A stretch of 7,728 bases of DNA from JAAFHB01 sp038240855 (GCA_038240855.1 JBBRGI010000174.1:1-7728); one strand, 5' to 3'; shown: positions 1 through 5,202, counted from the stretch's first letter. The notes: a model not told the origin generated them from the sequence alone. Translations and numbers: made by a program.

Positions 1-156
1 ACGAATTAACCTCCAAAAAAGACCGGCATCATTTAAGGGCAATCTGCCGAATGCTTTTCTGAGTGATTCGTATACCCGAAGGCATTCGTCAATATGCTGT
101 TTCAGAGAAATAGGAGGTCCTGATTTTGCCAGAACCTCCTGAGTTAGTGTTGTCAT
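1..156 (-). CDS. cas3: CRISPR-associated nuclease/helicase Cas3, N-terminal fragment
   Basis: Reading the minus strand from an ATG at 156 gives 52 open codons that run off the window edge, beginning MTTLTQEVLAKSGPP and continuing through ISLKQHIDECLRVY. This resembles the start of the HD-nuclease (Cas3'') domain of type I Cas3: a short LAKS-type lead, then a first conserved His (H21) in a helix. The HD doublet itself and the helicase motifs would lie outside the window. Cas3 is recruited by target-bound Cascade to nick, unwind and degrade DNA. The start codon overlaps the cas5 stop as ATGA, so it is the last visible gene of the effector operon and is probably translationally coupled to cas5. 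The identification rests on position plus a short N-terminus; a separate cas3'' gene carrying only the HD domain cannot be excluded. Confidence 0.8.
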   Translation of the reverse strand, partial: MTTLTQEVLAKSGPPISLKQHIDECLRVYESLRKAFGRLPLNDAGLFWRLIR

Positions 157-812
157 ACTTGAAACTTATGAAAGAAAATATCACTGTTGAATTCTTCCAA
201 ATCGGGTTTTAATCCAGTTAAATGAGAGTTAACTGGATTGTTATAAGAGATAACAGAGTACGGTTCTGTCCCCATATTTTTGCGCGGAATAGTATTACTG
301 AAGTATTTAGGCAACGCCTGAATTTGTCCGGGTAAATAGTTACCGTTGAATGGAATAACCTGTCCCCCAATAAGTGCATTTTGCACTTCGCTTAACTCCA
401 CTTCTTTGATGCTTTCGATTCCGGCCAGATCGTTACTTCGCCCCAAAAGGATCTGATATGCTGGCTGTCGAAAATAGGAAACCAATTCCTCATCAACAAC
501 GTATAGGAAAAGTCGACAATCGTAAAGAAACTCTCGCTGGATTACATTTGATTTAACTGTATTGTCAGGATAATTTTTATCATTTGTTTTGATTTGATAA
601 ATTGTTTCCAGATCAATCGTCTTAATTTTAAAATCAAAATAATAGCCCAATTCAATTTCCTTGTTTTCCAAATACATTCCTGCTGCTGCATTGATTAAGC
701 CCATAACCGTACTCACTGGCGGAACCTCAAGTGTAGGTTGAAAACCTGATATCAGGTTGGGATACCTGAAACTCGAAGTCCACGAGCTTATTTTGATACG
801 GAATGCTTTCAT
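153..812 (-). CDS. cas5: Type I-B CRISPR-associated protein Cas5t (Cas5b/CasT)
   Basis: This 219-residue protein is the Cas5 subunit of the Cascade effector, a RAMP-fold protein that caps the 5' handle of the crRNA and contacts Cas8. The family pattern is clear: an N-terminal beta strand (MKAFRIKISSW), SFRYP at residues 14-18, and the strongly conserved stretch around 25-45 with QPTLEVPPVSTVMGLI followed by an AAAG helix. This is typical of the Cas5t branch found with Cst1/Cst2. The length fits the family. The start codon shares one base with the stop of cas7 (TAATG), and the stop overlaps the start of cas3 (ATGA), so expression is presumably coupled on both sides. No frameshift or missing segment is seen. 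Confidence 0.93.
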   Translation of the reverse strand: MKAFRIKISSWTSSFRYPNLISGFQPTLEVPPVSTVMGLINAAAGMYLENKEIELGYYFDFKIKTIDLETIYQIKTNDKNYPDNTVKSNVIQREFLYDCRLFLYVVDEELVSYFRQPAYQILLGRSNDLAGIESIKEVELSEVQNALIGGQVIPFNGNYLPGQIQALPKYFSNTIPRKNMGTEPYSVISYNNPVNSHLTGLKPDLEEFNSDIFFHKFQV

Positions 813-1909
813 TATTCAATTTGGGATTTCATTTGTTTGCAATATTTATCAATTGCTTCATTGACTGATAAGATGTGGACAGATGGAATTCCATTCATAG
901 TTTTCAGTGATTCAAGCTGATTCGCAATATCATCCATAAATCCACTGCGACGACCAATAAATACCGAGCCATCGAAAGTATCTTTATAATCTTTCAATAC
1001 TTCTACCAACCCGTCAAAGTTGAAAACAACTTCATCGTCGCGTTGCCCTTTGCTGCCAACAATATGACTAAATGGGTGATTCCCAGTATTCGCCGTTGCC
1101 AGAATTATAAATTTAGGTGTTACATCGCCCATATTGTTGGTTTGCATAGCACCACCTGAAATGGTTTTTAGTGCCTGAATGGTATCAAATATCCGCTTTT
1201 CACGGATCTTCTTTTCTAATCGAACCAGCTTTTTAGGATTTCCTTTTCCATCCAATATATATGGATCATCAATCTCTTCCGCACCATTCTTAATAGCTTC
1301 TTCTTGCAAGAAAATTGAAAGGTTTTTGAATCCGGTACGATCGTAGTTGGAAAATGTGCCTACCATCGAGAGGTCTAAACTAAACATTCCCTTCATGATG
1401 GCACAATATTCCTGTTTTTCGTAAGGAACAGCATCGCCTTCCTGTCGCGACATGCTTGACCAGTTTTCTTCGGGTCTGACGCTGGCTGCTGAAATGATTG
1501 CAGAGTTTTTGAGCGGAGATATACGTGTTACAGTTACATTGGCCATTTTAATATTACCCTTTTTATCTTTTAATGGATCTCCGTTTTCGTCAAGTTCAGC
1601 ATCTTTTGCTGCACGCATATATCCGAAAACATCATCATCAGGATATTTGAATGGATCAGCATTTGTAAAAGCAATTTTCCCTTCCCGTGTAATGGGAGAC
1701 ATGATCCATCCAGCATTCTTTTGTAATGCTTCGCGCCACCAGTACCGCCAGGCCTGGCCTGAAACATATACATAACTGCGTCCGTTTTTTCGGATTGATT
1801 TCGTTGCAATTGCATTGTCGTTATTACTTTGGGTATTTTTCCCTGCATTGTTTAAAGCCACGACATCTACGTCGATTAATACAAATCCCTGCGTTTTTAG
1901 ATTTTTCAT
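812..1909 (-). CDS. cas7: Type I-B CRISPR-associated protein Cas7 (Cst2/DevR family)
   Basis: This 365-residue protein is the backbone subunit of Cascade: several copies polymerise along the crRNA spacer, and each copy's thumb flips out every sixth guide base. Family marks are ALNNAG at residues 18-23, the signature YVSGQAWRYWWREAL at 48-62, the acidic DPFKYPDDDVFGYMRA segment at 85-100, RISPLKNS at 129-136, and GGAMQTNNMGDVTPK at 252-266. These place it in the Cst2/DevR branch (named after DevR of the Myxococcus dev locus). It begins 13 nt after the cas8 stop with no clear Shine-Dalgarno sequence, as is usual in Bacteroidota, and its stop overlaps the cas5 start by one base. It looks intact. 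Confidence 0.95.
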   Translation of the reverse strand: MKNLKTQGFVLIDVDVVALNNAGKNTQSNNDNAIATKSIRKNGRSYVYVSGQAWRYWWREALQKNAGWIMSPITREGKIAFTNADPFKYPDDDVFGYMRAAKDAELDENGDPLKDKKGNIKMANVTVTRISPLKNSAIISAASVRPEENWSSMSRQEGDAVPYEKQEYCAIMKGMFSLDLSMVGTFSNYDRTGFKNLSIFLQEEAIKNGAEEIDDPYILDGKGNPKKLVRLEKKIREKRIFDTIQALKTISGGAMQTNNMGDVTPKFIILATANTGNHPFSHIVGSKGQRDDEVVFNFDGLVEVLKDYKDTFDGSVFIGRRSGFMDDIANQLESLKTMNGIPSVHILSVNEAIDKYCKQMKSQIE

Positions 1910-1922
1910 TATTAATTAGATT

Positions 1923-2282
1923 TTATTCGTTAACGACTTCATTCTCAACTTCTGATTCTAATTCAATTTTCAACTCTTCGGTAATTAAATTCCGCTCATG
2001 CAGTTCCTGATAAATGGCAATAAGCAAAATATCCCTGATCTCGGCCCAATAAGAACCATCAGGGAATAGATAATTTATGTAATCATCCAGAGATACAATT
2101 GGTTTCTCATTTCCAGCTGCATAGTTTGCAGCAATCACGTCCTTTAACAGAAAACGACGCAATGCCGAAGCGTTCTTTGCTCCATCTAATGCTTTAATCC
2201 GTTTTTTGATTTTGTCTGCATCTTCTTCCCTGACAAGGAATGCAGCCAATTCTTTGATTTTGTTGATTGTTTCTTTTTTCAT
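1923..2282 (-). CDS. Possible internally initiated Cas11 small subunit within cas8
   Basis: An in-frame ATG at codon 356 of cas8 (2282-2280) would give a 119-residue, mostly helical, charged protein starting MKKETINKIKELAAFL and sharing the cas8 stop. In several type I systems, including I-B, I-C and I-D, the Cas11 small subunit is made by internal initiation near the 3' end of the large-subunit gene, and about 110-130 residues is the usual size. The ATG is preceded by TATAGGT, giving at most a weak ribosome-binding site; Bacteroidota rarely depend on one. The call is inference from size, location and predicted helicity, with no direct proof that this start is used. Confidence 0.35.
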   Translation of the reverse strand: MKKETINKIKELAAFLVREEDADKIKKRIKALDGAKNASALRRFLLKDVIAANYAAGNEKPIVSLDDYINYLFPDGSYWAEIRDILLIAIYQELHERNLITEELKIELESEVENEVVNE

Positions 2283-3347
2283 ACCTATAATGTTTTGTTG
2301 ATAGATTGATACTATTTCAAAGTTAAATTGGTGTTTGCGTGACCAACGAAGGATATCTGTACGGATATTCTCATCGTTTAAAAGCTTGTTGTAAATCCGA
2401 TTAAACCATTGTCTGTATTCGCTCTGGTCGATGGGCTCAGTCTCTTTCGACTTTACCAATTCAAATTTCTCAGATTGAAAATTGTATATTGCCCCTTTGT
2501 GCTTGCCATCGAAATAATGTGATCGAACAAATCTTTGCCAGTCCTCACGAAACTTTGGCTGCAAGCATGTTCGGTAAAAAAGAAAAACTTTTGCCGGGAG
2601 TTGGTACAACTGAATATCAGGACTTGCACCAAAATTGGTAAAATGGTAAAGGGTTAATGATGGCAAGATATTTCCTTCATTGAAATCCTTCAGTTGAGAA
2701 AGTGCATGATCAACGAAATCGAAAATAGCGTTAACTGGCTTATTGAAATCCGATTTTGCTACTCCTTCAGAAAGACCAATCCCAATTTCTCGAAGATTCT
2801 TTTCAACAGTAAGCCGCACAAATAAGTTACTTAGATCTTTATTGCTACTCTGCATTAAGCCAATCCTTCCTTGCAGCTGCTGGCAAGCAAAAGGGACAAA
2901 GTGAATTCTTATGAGTGCTTCCTTTGAGAGGGAAATCCCTTTCTGGAAAAAGTGGTGAAAATTGATAAGTTTACCAGAACCGGTCATTACTGAATTATTT
3001 CTTCCTGCAAAAAACAACTTTGTTTCTCGTCCAGTAATTCGGCAATAACCAAATTCTAATGATTCTACTCCATCAACTAAGCCCTTGAAGTATTTTTTAG
3101 TTTCTTCAATTTTTTTATTCCCTTTAAATGCGTTGTTTGTGATTTTTGAATTGAGAAAAAAAGCGTCAAGTTTCCCACCCCATTTCTCAACGTAGATTTT
3201 AGTGATGTAGTCGATCAGTTCCAGAATATCCTTTTCGGGGAACGTCTTCGAAAGATATTCGATGGCGAAGCCGCCAGCATCGGCAAACGGATCGCCTGTT
3301 GGCCTTGTCAGCCATTCGTACTCAATCGTTTTGTAGGTTTGTTTCAT
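1923..3347 (-). CDS. cas8b: Type I-B Cascade large subunit Cas8 (Cst1 family)
   Basis: This 474-residue protein occupies the large-subunit position in front of cas7 and cas5. The N-terminus contains WLTRPTGDPFADAGG (residues 12-26), close to the tGdPFvDaG motif of the Cst1 family. Cas8 recognises the PAM and nucleates target unwinding. Cst1 proteins usually carry two CXXC pairs; here the corresponding sites read CRIT (C102, T105) and CQQL (C155, L158), so only the first Cys of each pair remains. The C-terminal third is predicted mainly helical and charged and could yield a separate Cas11 small subunit from an internal ATG at codon 356. The start overlaps the stop of the upstream 63-residue ORF as ATGA, which fixes this start and implies translational coupling. 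Family assignment is from the N-terminal motif and context, as Cas8 proteins diverge fast. Confidence 0.88.
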   Translation of the reverse strand: MKQTYKTIEYEWLTRPTGDPFADAGGFAIEYLSKTFPEKDILELIDYITKIYVEKWGGKLDAFFLNSKITNNAFKGNKKIEETKKYFKGLVDGVESLEFGYCRITGRETKLFFAGRNNSVMTGSGKLINFHHFFQKGISLSKEALIRIHFVPFACQQLQGRIGLMQSSNKDLSNLFVRLTVEKNLREIGIGLSEGVAKSDFNKPVNAIFDFVDHALSQLKDFNEGNILPSLTLYHFTNFGASPDIQLYQLPAKVFLFYRTCLQPKFREDWQRFVRSHYFDGKHKGAIYNFQSEKFELVKSKETEPIDQSEYRQWFNRIYNKLLNDENIRTDILRWSRKHQFNFEIVSIYQQNIIGMKKETINKIKELAAFLVREEDADKIKKRIKALDGAKNASALRRFLLKDVIAANYAAGNEKPIVSLDDYINYLFPDGSYWAEIRDILLIAIYQELHERNLITEELKIELESEVENEVVNE

Positions 3348-3535
3348 ATTCCCTTATTTGGTGTAGTAATTATATTGTTTGCAATTGTTTGCAACATTTC
3401 GTTATCTTCAAATTCAATTATCTCAATATCTGAATAATTTTGTCTGCGTAAATTGGGTATTATAAACAAAATATATTGAGTTGAATCCTCAATACTCAAG
3501 TAATGTCCGCTGTCCGTATGATAATTTGTCTTCAT
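3344..3535 (-). CDS. Unknown 63-residue protein, first gene of the cas8-cas7-cas5-cas3 operon
   Basis: I do not recognise this protein. It starts MKTNYHTDSGHYLSIEDS, has a short hydrophobic strand-like segment (YILFIIPNL, about residues 21-29), then an acidic stretch (DIEIIEFEDNE) and a polar C-terminus. It has no signal peptide, no convincing membrane helix and no metal-binding motif. The case for a real gene is positional: it is the first ORF after a predicted promoter at 3563-3579, it runs in the cas direction, and its TGA overlaps the cas8 ATG as ATGA, the same arrangement as between cas5 and cas3. The only upstream alternative ATG (3543) is out of frame and hits a stop after three codons. 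It is too short for a Cas11 subunit. It could be a regulatory or accessory protein, a leader peptide coupling cas8 translation, or a relic. Confidence 0.6.
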   Translation of the reverse strand: MKTNYHTDSGHYLSIEDSTQYILFIIPNLRRQNYSDIEIIEFEDNEMLQTIANNIITTPNKGI

Positions 3536-3562
3536 TGTGGCATCTTTGAAATTTGGATGTTA

Positions 3563-3579
3563 CAAATCTACAAATTATA
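3563..3579 (-). promoter_or_regulatory. Predicted promoter -7 region of the cas effector operon
   Basis: On the minus strand the sequence reads TATAATTTG directly followed by TAGATTTG. The second box (3570-3563) fits the Bacteroidota -7 consensus TAnnTTTG in full; the first (3579-3571) is close to it and contains a TATAAT. Either would put transcription start some 15-30 nt ahead of the ATG at 3535. The matching -33 zone falls at about 3589-3602, where no good TTG is seen, so basal strength may be modest. That zone coincides with the site matched by the crRNA-like guide. Confidence 0.5.
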
Positions 3580-3587
3580 TTTCACCT

Positions 3588-3603
3588 ATGTAATAGAATA
3601 GTT
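3588..3603 (+). promoter_or_regulatory. Candidate self-target of the crRNA-like RNA in the cas promoter
   Basis: ATGTAATAGAATAGTT here matches the bases directly following the solo CRISPR repeat (3722-3737) at 15 of 16 positions. Guide positions 1-11 and 13-16 match; position 12 differs (T here, A in the guide). The T just upstream also matches the last repeat base. In type I effectors every sixth guide base is flipped out, so a mismatch at 12 should cost little. The three bases 5' of the site are CCT, a PAM used by some other I-B systems (from memory, CCW in Clostridioides difficile). The site covers the expected -33 zone of the cas operon promoter. Short matching favours binding without Cas3 cleavage. 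The role is inference. Confidence 0.55.
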
Positions 3604-3620
3604 GCTTTTATTTAAATTAT

Positions 3621-3649
3621 TTGTATTTTTAAATGTATTTATATATTTT
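3621..3649 (+). promoter_or_regulatory. Predicted promoter of the crRNA-like RNA
   Basis: TTG at 3621-3623, an 18-nt spacer, then TATATTTT at 3642-3649 match the Bacteroidota pattern TTG-N(17-23)-TAnnTTTG except for the last base. Start of transcription would be near 3656, about 36 nt before the solo repeat. The promoter diverges from the cas operon promoter. A Cascade footprint of about 32 bp from 3588 would end right against this TTG, so the RNA could also limit its own synthesis. Confidence 0.45.
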
Positions 3650-3691
3650 CGTCTACAAATTCAACACAAAATTGATTTTATAGAGTTTATC

Positions 3692-3721
3692 ATCATAATC
3701 GTACCATTTTGGAATTGAAAT
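3692..3721 (+). CRISPR. Solitary CRISPR-like repeat, 30 nt
   Basis: The 30 nt end in GTACCATTTTGGAATTGAAAT split as TCGTACCATTTTGG then AATTGAAAT. This closely resembles Bacteroidota type I-B repeats of the general form TTTTAATCGTACC-N-GGAATTGAAA(C/T), as I remember them, including the ATTGAAAY 5' handle of mature I-B crRNAs. The first bases (ATCATAATCG) look diverged from the expected TTTTAATCG start, as in the pseudo-repeats of CreA-type RNAs. A short CC/GG hairpin can form around ATTTT. No other copy occurs in the window, so this is not an array. Comparison with the genome's own array would settle it. Confidence 0.7.
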
Positions 3722-3737
3722 ATGTAATAGAAAAGTT
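3721..3737 (+). repeat. Guide segment after the solo repeat, copy of 3587-3603
   Basis: The 17 bases TATGTAATAGAAAAGTT repeat the segment at 3587-3603 with one difference (A for T at 3733), 134 nt apart in the same orientation. Identity stops sharply after 3737. The first copy sits in the cas promoter and this one directly follows the repeat, so the pair reads as guide and target more naturally than as a random duplication. Confidence 0.75.
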
Positions 3738-3749
3738 AAGTGTTGTTTT

Positions 3750-3787
3750 AAATCCATTTCTCACATTTTTGGGAAATGGATTTTTTT
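3750..3787 (+). terminator. Intrinsic terminator of the crRNA-like RNA
   Basis: AAATCCATTTC (3750-3760) pairs perfectly with GAAATGGATTT (3773-3783). A further U-G and C-G pair at the top gives a 13-bp stem with an 8-nt loop (3763-3770). A run of seven T (3781-3787) follows on the plus strand, while the minus-strand side has no T run, so it acts on plus-strand transcription. No annotated plus-strand gene ends here, which supports a short RNA made from the region just upstream. Confidence 0.7.
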
Positions 3788-3802
3788 CAATTTTCAGAAA
3801 CT

Positions 3803-3895
3803 TCACTTTTCCCTAATTAAATTTTCATTATTCACAATGGCTGACCTCTTACGACTTGTTACTTTGCCTATTTGAAGCACTGTGTCTAAACTCAT
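3803..3895 (-). pseudogene. Possible N-terminal stump of a Cas8b/TM1802-type gene
   Basis: A minus-strand ORF of 30 codons begins MSLDTVLQIGKV and continues TSRKRSAIVNNENLIREK before a TGA. From memory, MSLDTxLQIGK is how Bacteroidota Cas8b proteins of the TM1802/Csh1 family begin, followed by a segment on the pattern LRxSENSLKYFKYV that is absent here. The ORF sits directly downstream of cas6, the normal place of cas8 in such loci. It may be what is left after an older cas8b was deleted and a Cst1-Cst2-Cas5t module took its place. With only about 12 informative residues this is a suggestion; a short unrelated ORF is possible. Confidence 0.4.
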
Positions 3896-4019
3896 ATCTC
3901 AATCATTTAATTAATTTTCCTTGTTTAGTCCTCGAACAATTCTGGAGGTAATGGTTTAAAAATCAGATCCGGTTAAATTTTTCAATAAACTATTTATGAT
4001 TCATGGTCATTTGTCGTTG

Positions 4020-4065
4020 TAAAGGTATTTCCTGCCTATGACAAAACAGGTCATACTAAAATTAT
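4020..4065. repeat. Split direct repeat flanking cas6, 3' copy
   Basis: TAAAGGTATTT (4020-4030), CCTGC (4031-4035) and TAAAATTAT (4057-4065) occur in the same order upstream of cas6 at 4880-4908. In this copy 21 extra bases lie between CCTGC and TAAAATTAT and include a perfect 6-bp inverted repeat, TATGAC...GTCATA (4037-4042 / 4050-4055). The copy ends one base before the cas6 stop codon. Read on the minus strand it contains TACCTTTA, near the -7 consensus, so it may be a second promoter that once served the gene represented by the stump at 3895-3803. Confidence 0.5.
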
Positions 4066-4066
4066 C

Positions 4067-4840
4067 TTATTTAAAGGCTTCGCAACAGCCAAATCCCATA
4101 CTGTTTTTTTCACCAAATCCAGTATAGTAGCCCATACGAAGTAATGAAGCATCCGCCTTAATCCTAAAATCGTACTGATATCCTATAAGTTTACTCTGCT
4201 GTGCAGTCCCTGCTTTAATGGTAATCCCTTTCTGTTTCGGAGGACTAAGAAGTTGCAGTTTAACTTCCTGGCTATTAAACAGGGATTCACTACCTGTAAA
4301 TACCTTATATTTTACCCTTAGATTATTAATCATCATTTGAGCATAACCCTCATAATCGGGCGAAAAGTATTGAGCATATTGACAACCTTCGACTTTTCCT
4401 GAAACAAATAACGGAGACAGTGACCGGAAGGACATTTCGTCAGTGAAAATCGGCGATGACAGCGCTTCCAGAGAACTGATTTTAAAACCTGCTTTCGAAA
4501 TTGTGTCACCCAACGAAAACTCGCGGTCGCGAAATACACCACTGACAAAATGTTGTATTGTTTCTTCGGGTAATGTGGAGATAATTAGTTCTACATTTTC
4601 CGATTTAATAATCAGCCTATCTTTGACAATCTCGCGCCTGGGAACAATTAAGTTGGAAAACGTAAATAAACGAAACTGTTTATTATCATCCGTAAATCCT
4701 CTGTCGTGGAGCCAGGCTGCAAAATCAGGATTACTCTGATTGATCACCTTATAGATCCATGCGCTTAATTCGTACTGGTAGTTAACAGGCAGGACATTTT
4801 GATTTCGGTTGAGAAGCGAAAGGGTAAGTTTAAATCTCAT
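4067..4840 (-). CDS. cas6: CRISPR-associated endoribonuclease Cas6
   Basis: This 257-residue protein is the endoribonuclease that cuts pre-crRNA within each repeat, leaving the 8-nt 5' handle. It has the two-RAMP build of the family: an N-terminal strand (MRFKLTLSLL), a first helix with YELSAWIYKVI (23-33), and LHDRGF at 44-49 followed by FRLFTFSNL. H45 is the likely catalytic His by position. An LSPLFVSG segment lies at 141-148, and the C-terminal glycine-rich loop GYYTGFGEKNSMGFG at 237-251 is the best diagnostic. The length is normal for the family. It is separated from the effector operon by 531 bp and has its own predicted promoter, so it can be expressed independently. Its product would also process the crRNA-like RNA encoded downstream. 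Confidence 0.93.
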   Translation of the reverse strand: MRFKLTLSLLNRNQNVLPVNYQYELSAWIYKVINQSNPDFAAWLHDRGFTDDNKQFRLFTFSNLIVPRREIVKDRLIIKSENVELIISTLPEETIQHFVSGVFRDREFSLGDTISKAGFKISSLEALSSPIFTDEMSFRSLSPLFVSGKVEGCQYAQYFSPDYEGYAQMMINNLRVKYKVFTGSESLFNSQEVKLQLLSPPKQKGITIKAGTAQQSKLIGYQYDFRIKADASLLRMGYYTGFGEKNSMGFGCCEAFK

Positions 4841-4879
4841 AGGTTCAGTTAAAATAAATCAAGTAATTACTATGGTAAA

Positions 4880-4908
4880 TAAAGGTATTTGTGTCCTGCT
4901 AAAATTAT
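4880..4908 (-). promoter_or_regulatory. Predicted cas6 promoter region and 5' copy of the flanking repeat
   Basis: On the minus strand this reads ATAATTTTAGCAGGA, then CACAAATACCTTTA. TACCTTTA (4887-4880) fits the -7 box TAnnTTTG except for the last base, which puts transcription start near 4873 and leaves about 33 nt to the cas6 ATG. No clear TTG is seen in the -33 zone. The three segments shared with the copy downstream of cas6 (11, 5 and 9 nt) cover this whole element, so it may be a duplicated promoter or operator. Confidence 0.4.
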
Positions 4909-5039
4909 GAAAATCAAATTGATTATTTCAACATATTTATTTTTTTTTGATTTATTTTTCTGAATTGATTTTTTTAAAAGTCTCCTTTTGAAATCCATCA
5001 ACCTATTTGCAGGAATTGACCCGATACTATTTATTCAAT

Positions 5040-5073
5040 GGTTTTACTAGCAGCTTTAGCTCATAGTAAAGCC
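5040..5073. repeat. Inverted repeat with 10-bp stem
   Basis: GGTTTTACTA (5040-5049) pairs with TAGTAAAGCC (5064-5073) with one G-U pair and a 14-nt loop that itself contains AGCTTTAGCT. Neither side is followed by a T run, so it is not a standard intrinsic terminator. It lies between two divergent transcription units and could be an operator or an RNA structure. Confidence 0.45.
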
Positions 5074-5175
5074 TTCGCATCACTAAATATTGCAAATAAA
5101 AAGCAATAATTATTGTTTTACTTTTGAATTGTCAAAATTCAGGCATTATTTGTTTTGTTTGCTCATTTAAACATC

Positions 5176-5202
5176 TTGTTTTATTTATTTTTTTTACTTT
5201 TG
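5176..5202 (+). promoter_or_regulatory. Predicted promoter of the porin-paaK unit
   Basis: TACTTTTG at 5195-5202 is a full match to the Bacteroidota -7 box TAnnTTTG. TTG at 5176-5178 precedes it by 16 nt, slightly shorter than usual. Transcription would start near 5209 and leave a leader of about 90 nt. An identical TACTTTTG at 5119-5126 lacks a suitable TTG and is a weaker candidate. Confidence 0.55.

Larger units (their letters stand above)
3656..3787 (+). ncRNA. Candidate crRNA-like regulatory RNA (CreR/CreA-like mini-CRISPR)
   Basis: This predicted transcript of about 130 nt has four parts in order: a promoter-like sequence just upstream, an isolated CRISPR-type repeat (3692-3721), a spacer-like guide beginning at 3722, and an intrinsic terminator whose stem starts at 3750. 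Only one repeat is present; I see no second repeat, even degenerate, downstream. Cas6 would cut within the repeat and leave the 8-nt handle ATTGAAAT, as for normal I-B crRNAs. Known crRNA-like RNAs in type I systems include CreA, which represses the toxin RNA gene creT and in haloarchaea lies between cas6 and cas8, and CreR-type guides that autorepress cas genes. Position, architecture and partial self-match all fit that class here. The alternative is the last remnant of a decayed array. Confidence 0.55.

Noticed and set aside
1452..1775. Plus-strand ORF of 107 residues opposite cas7
   Set aside because: It is a shadow of cas7; the composition has no domain or signal and the minus-strand frame is a clear Cas7.
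3944..3959. GGAGG followed by ATG GTT TAA, considered as a creT-like mini-ORF
   Set aside because: Only two codons and a GGAGG-to-ATG gap of two bases; no match to the guide upstream of it, so nothing links it to a toxin RNA.
4037..4055. TATGAC/GTCATA hairpin as the cas6 terminator
   Set aside because: The stem is 6 bp and no T run follows on the minus strand, so it is not a convincing intrinsic terminator.
4871..4890. ATGGTAAATAAA upstream of cas6 as a second target of the guide
   Set aside because: It resembles ATGTAATAGAA only if a gap is allowed; the ungapped seed fails at position 4.
5104..5115. Perfect 12-bp palindrome CAATAATTATTG as an operator
   Set aside because: It is almost entirely A/T, so such palindromes arise easily by chance here; no second copy was seen.
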